9,752 nt of DNA from an uncultured Eubacteriales bacterium (GTDB lineage Bacteria > Bacillota > Clostridia > Oscillospirales > UBA644), in the NCBI GenBank assembly GCA_934486965.1, contig CAKSQP010000055.1:1-9752 (forward strand), written 5' to 3'. Shown in pieces: positions 7,193 through 9,752 of the stretch. The number at the start of each line of letters is the position of its first letter. The first letter of the stretch is position 1. A program made the position numbers and the translations under genes. Below the pieces are notes generated by a model. The model had not been told where the DNA came from. It made no database searches and was given only the letters and a program-made list of their open reading frames with translations.

Positions 7193-7726
7193 ATGAGCAA
7201 AATAGATGTTTTTATATCCGAAGAGCAGATACAGAAAAGAGTCGAAGAACTCGGTGCGGAAATAACGAAAGAATATTCCGCGCCCGACAAAAATCTTCTG
7301 CTTGTCGCCGTTCTTAAAGGCTCCGTCGTCTTTATGGCTGACCTTATGAGAAGTATAAAATGCAAATGCGCCATCGACTTTATGGCGACTTCAAGTTACG
7401 CTTCGGGGACAGTCTCTTCCGGAAACGTCAAGATAATAAAAGACCTCGACGTCAACCTTTCGGAATATGACGTTCTTATCGTCGAAGATATCCTTGACAG
7501 CGGCTATACTCTCTCGAAACTGCTTGAAATCCTCGAAACGAGAAGCCCGAAATCCCTCCGACTCTGCACTCTTCTCGACAAACCCGACAGAAGAAAAGCG
7601 GACGTCCATCTTGATTTCAGAGGCTTTACGATTCCCGACGAATTTGTTATCGGCTACGGGCTTGACTATGACGAAAGATACAGAAACCTTCCCTATATCG
7701 GAATACTGACCCTTGACGCCGAATAA
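7193..7726 (+). CDS. hpt: Hypoxanthine phosphoribosyltransferase
   Basis: Purine salvage enzyme: transfers ribose 5-phosphate from PRPP to hypoxanthine (and usually guanine) to make IMP or GMP; cytoplasmic. 177 residues, typical. Motifs in order: pyrophosphate loop LKGS at 41-44, DFMATSSYASGT forming the flexible loop over the active site, PRPP-binding signature VEDILDSGYT at 97-106 with the acidic pair E98-D99, the LDKPDRRK segment, and the base-recognition end PDEFVIGYGLDYDERYRN. ATG at 7193 is preceded by GAGG and AAGG (7177-7184), the second spaced 8 nt. It lies 23 bp after tilS and 51 bp before ftsH. In B. subtilis the homologue is hprT, and I recall a report there that TilS and HprT together stimulate ftsH transcription; whether this applies here is not shown by the sequence. 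Confidence 0.96.
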   Translation: MSKIDVFISEEQIQKRVEELGAEITKEYSAPDKNLLLVAVLKGSVVFMADLMRSIKCKCAIDFMATSSYASGTVSSGNVKIIKDLDVNLSEYDVLIVEDILDSGYTLSKLLEILETRSPKSLRLCTLLDKPDRRKADVHLDFRGFTIPDEFVIGYGLDYDERYRNLPYIGILTLDAE

Positions 7727-7751
7727 AATAAACCCGGATACGACCGACACT

Positions 7752-7781
7752 ATGAAAACAACAGGAGGACCCGAAATTTGA
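7752..7781 (+). other. Nine-codon mini-ORF ending on the ftsH start codon (possible leader)
   Basis: ATG at 7752 opens MKTTGGPEI and stops at TGA 7779-7781, overlapping the ftsH TTG (7778-7780). Its codons 4-6 contain the ftsH ribosome binding site. It has no good ribosome binding site of its own, so translation is uncertain and it may be chance. Confidence 0.25.
7763..7768 (+). promoter_or_regulatory. ftsH ribosome binding site supporting a TTG start
   Basis: A full AGGAGG, 9 nt before TTG at 7778. It decides the start: the resulting N-terminus MKKFRGTVFYIAVF is the normal FtsH beginning, a short basic stretch running straight into the first membrane helix. Confidence 0.88.
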
Positions 7782-9676
7782 AAAAATTCAGAGGCACGGT
7801 TTTTTATATAGCCGTATTTGTTCTTCTAATAGTCGTTGCTTCTTTTCTGTTTACACAGGCTTCCTCAAAGCCCGTAAAATATTCGGATCTTGTAAATCTT
7901 TTCGAAGAAGGCAAGGTCAGAAGTTTTGAAATAAAGGACAGAACCCTCATTTACGCTACATGGGCGGATAACCCCGACGCAACGAAAGAAATAACGAAAA
8001 AGTCCGAATATACGCTTTACAGCCCGACATGGTTCATGGACGAGATAAAGCCCTATGTCGAAAAGCAACTTGAAGACGGGACTTTGCAGAATTACGACCT
8101 TACTCCCAAGGCGGAGACGCCGATATGGGTTTCTATCCTTCCGTATATCTTCCTCGGCGGAATTCTGATTTTCTTCTTTTTCTATATGACGAATCAGATG
8201 AACGGCGGCGGAAAAGGCGCGATGAACTTCGGCAGGGCGCGCCTGAAAAACGGAAACACTTCGAAAAAGAAAGTCACATTTAACGATGTTGCGGGTGCGG
8301 ACGAAGAAAAAGAGGAGATGTCGGAAATTGTCGAATTCCTCAAAAATCCGAAGAAGTTTCTTGATCTCGGCGCAAGAATTCCGAGAGGCGTTTTGCTTGT
8401 CGGCGCTCCCGGTACGGGTAAAACATATCTTGCAAAAGCCGTCGCAGGGGAGGCGGGCGTTCCGTTCTTCAGCATTTCGGGTTCCGACTTTGTCGAACTT
8501 TACGTCGGCGTCGGTGCGTCCCGTGTCCGCGATACTTTCGAACAGGCGAAAAAGAGTTCTCCCTGCATAATCTTTATAGATGAGATCGACGCTGTCGGAC
8601 GTCAGAGAGGCGCAGGTCTCGGCGGCGGGCATGACGAAAGGGAACAGACCCTTAATCAGTTGCTTGTTGAAATGGACGGCTTTGAAGAAAACGAGGGCGT
8701 TATCGTAATGGCGGCGACAAACCGTCCCGATATCCTTGATAAAGCGCTTCTCAGACCCGGACGTTTCGACCGTCAGATCGTAATAACTCTTCCCGACGTC
8801 AAAGCGCGTCTTCAGATACTTGAAGTCCACGCCAAGAAAAAGCCTTTGGGTGACGATGTGAACCTTGAGACCGTTGCGAAAACGACCTCGGGCTTTGCTC
8901 CCGCCGATCTTGAAAATATTCTTAACGAAGCGGCACTTCTTGCCGCAAGAAGAAAACGCGATAAGATCATGATGTGCGATATTGAAGACGCGATGCTCAA
9001 AGTCGTTGTCGGCGTCGAAAAGAAATCGCGCAAGATCTCCGATAAGGAAAAGAAACTTACCGCATATCACGAAACAGGTCACGCGATCGTCAGCAGTAAT
9101 CTTTCATCGCAGGATCCCGTTCATCAGATATCCATTGTTCCGAGAGGCGGCGCGGGTGGCTATACCTATTATCTTCCGAAAGAGGATAAGAGTTATATGT
9201 CCAAGAATGAAATGATCGAAGGTATCGTTTCTCTTCTCGGCGGACGCGTTGCGGAATCAATCTTCCTTGACGACATATCGACGGGCGCTTCAAACGATAT
9301 TGAAAGAGCGACGGATATTGCGCGCAAGATGGTCATGAGATACGGTATGAGCGACCTGCTCGGTCCGATAGCGTTCGGAAACCCGAACGAAGAAGTCTTC
9401 CTCGGAAGAGATTTCGGTGCGCAGAAGAATTATTCCGACGAAGTCGCTTTTGAGATCGACGAAGAGATAAAGAAAATTATCGACAGCGCTTATAACAGAG
9501 CGAAAAACATTCTTACCGAAAACAGCGAAAAGGTCCATCTTATAGCGAATAAACTCATGGAGACCGAAAAACTTTCGGGAGAAGAATTCCGCGAAATATA
9601 TTTCGGAAAAACCGAAGAGGACAAAACTTCGGAGGAACAGCCTTCCGAAACGGAAAATACTTCCGAAGAAAACTGA
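7778..9676 (+). CDS. ftsH: ATP-dependent zinc metalloprotease FtsH
   Basis: Membrane-anchored AAA+ protease that extracts and degrades misfolded membrane proteins and selected cytosolic regulators; works as a hexamer. 632 residues, full length. Two membrane helices (about 7-26 and 116-138) enclose an external domain. The AAA domain has Walker A GAPGTGKT at 209-216 (K215), pore loop with YVG at 242-244, Walker B IIFIDEIDA with D268-E269, and the second region of homology with arginine fingers in LRPGRFDR (R326, R329). The peptidase zinc site is HETGH at 431-435 with the third ligand D507 in TGASNDIERAT. The C-terminal 20 or so residues are a low-complexity acidic tail rich in Glu, Ser and Thr. 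Start is TTG with a strong ribosome binding site. Last gene of the operon; TGA is followed at once by an in-frame TAA (9677-9679). Confidence 0.98.
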   Translation: MKKFRGTVFYIAVFVLLIVVASFLFTQASSKPVKYSDLVNLFEEGKVRSFEIKDRTLIYATWADNPDATKEITKKSEYTLYSPTWFMDEIKPYVEKQLEDGTLQNYDLTPKAETPIWVSILPYIFLGGILIFFFFYMTNQMNGGGKGAMNFGRARLKNGNTSKKKVTFNDVAGADEEKEEMSEIVEFLKNPKKFLDLGARIPRGVLLVGAPGTGKTYLAKAVAGEAGVPFFSISGSDFVELYVGVGASRVRDTFEQAKKSSPCIIFIDEIDAVGRQRGAGLGGGHDEREQTLNQLLVEMDGFEENEGVIVMAATNRPDILDKALLRPGRFDRQIVITLPDVKARLQILEVHAKKKPLGDDVNLETVAKTTSGFAPADLENILNEAALLAARRKRDKIMMCDIEDAMLKVVVGVEKKSRKISDKEKKLTAYHETGHAIVSSNLSSQDPVHQISIVPRGGAGGYTYYLPKEDKSYMSKNEMIEGIVSLLGGRVAESIFLDDISTGASNDIERATDIARKMVMRYGMSDLLGPIAFGNPNEEVFLGRDFGAQKNYSDEVAFEIDEEIKKIIDSAYNRAKNILTENSEKVHLIANKLMETEKLSGEEFREIYFGKTEEDKTSEEQPSETENTSEEN

Positions 9677-9752
9677 TAATTCACAATTTGTTCACGAAAA
9701 AAGTATTGAAAATACCGCCGACTTATGCTATAATATATAGGCTGATGTGAGT
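9677..9752 (+). other. Region after ftsH, without terminator or gene
   Basis: A 76-bp tail holding TTCAC direct repeats (9680-9684 and 9691-9695), the promoter at 9706-9734, and the first bases of a transcript from about 9741. I see no hairpin followed by a T-run, so transcription from the long operon may read through, or a terminator lies beyond the window. Confidence 0.6.
9706..9734 (+). promoter_or_regulatory. Promoter for an unseen gene beyond the right edge
   Basis: TTGAAA (9706-9711), 17-bp spacer, perfect TATAAT (9729-9734) with extended -10 TG at 9726-9727. The TATGCTATAAT core is identical to that of the promoter at 917-945. Predicted start near 9741. The -35 lies within a small inverted repeat, GTATT-GAA-AATAC (9703-9715). 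Confidence 0.8.

Noticed and set aside
7713..7741. TTGACG as the -35 of a separate ftsH promoter
   Set aside because: No acceptable -10 at 16-18 bp (GGATAC and neighbours match poorly); the hexamer is explained by the last hpt codons.
7865..9082. Open frame of 405 codons on the minus strand, antisense to ftsH
   Set aside because: The plus strand has a clear full-length FtsH with all catalytic motifs. The antisense product is rich in Phe, Arg and Cys with no recognisable domain or ribosome binding site; it is a by-product of codon bias.
9628..9655. TTCGGA/TCCGAA and TTCCG/CGGAA inverted repeats near the end of ftsH as a terminator
   Set aside because: They lie in the coding region for the acidic tail, have short stems, and no T-run follows.

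Overview
The window looks like ordinary chromosomal, core-genome DNA from a low-to-moderate-GC Firmicute, most likely a member of the Clostridia. The basis is a HrcA/CIRCE-type groESL control region, a gdpP-type c-di-AMP phosphodiesterase next to a DUF2232 (YybS-like) membrane protein and rplI-dnaB, a tilS-hpt-ftsH string, and strong AGGAGG-type ribosome binding sites. I see no insertion sequence, phage gene, CRISPR array, tRNA or rRNA.

Layout. On the minus strand at the left end are the 5' part of groEL (runs off the window at base 1) and complete groES, forming the groES-groEL operon. A 314-bp divergent intergenic region (682-995) holds a sigma-A-type promoter and a CIRCE operator facing groES, and a separate extended -10 promoter facing right. 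From 996 to 9676 seven genes run rightwards with very short gaps or overlaps: DUF2232 membrane protein, gdpP, rplI, dnaB, tilS, hpt, ftsH. The longest gap is 51 bp and I found no intrinsic terminator inside, so they probably form one operon of about 8.7 kb. After ftsH comes another well-formed promoter (9706-9734), pointing at something beyond the window.

How the genes relate. groES/groEL make the chaperonin. The long operon mixes replication (DnaB helicase), translation (ribosomal protein L9 and the tRNA-Ile2 lysidine synthetase TilS), purine salvage (Hpt), second-messenger control (GdpP hydrolyses c-di-AMP) and membrane protein quality control (FtsH). DUF2232-gdpP-rplI-dnaB and tilS-hpt-ftsH are each familiar Firmicute neighbourhoods; here they are joined at dnaB/tilS with only 3 bp between them.

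I did not find a new biological system. The points worth checking are small: a palindrome at the start of the long operon's transcript, a nine-codon mini-ORF whose stop overlaps the ftsH TTG start (the same TTGA overlap seen at gdpP), a perfect hairpin inside tilS, and the unidentified transcript starting at the right edge.
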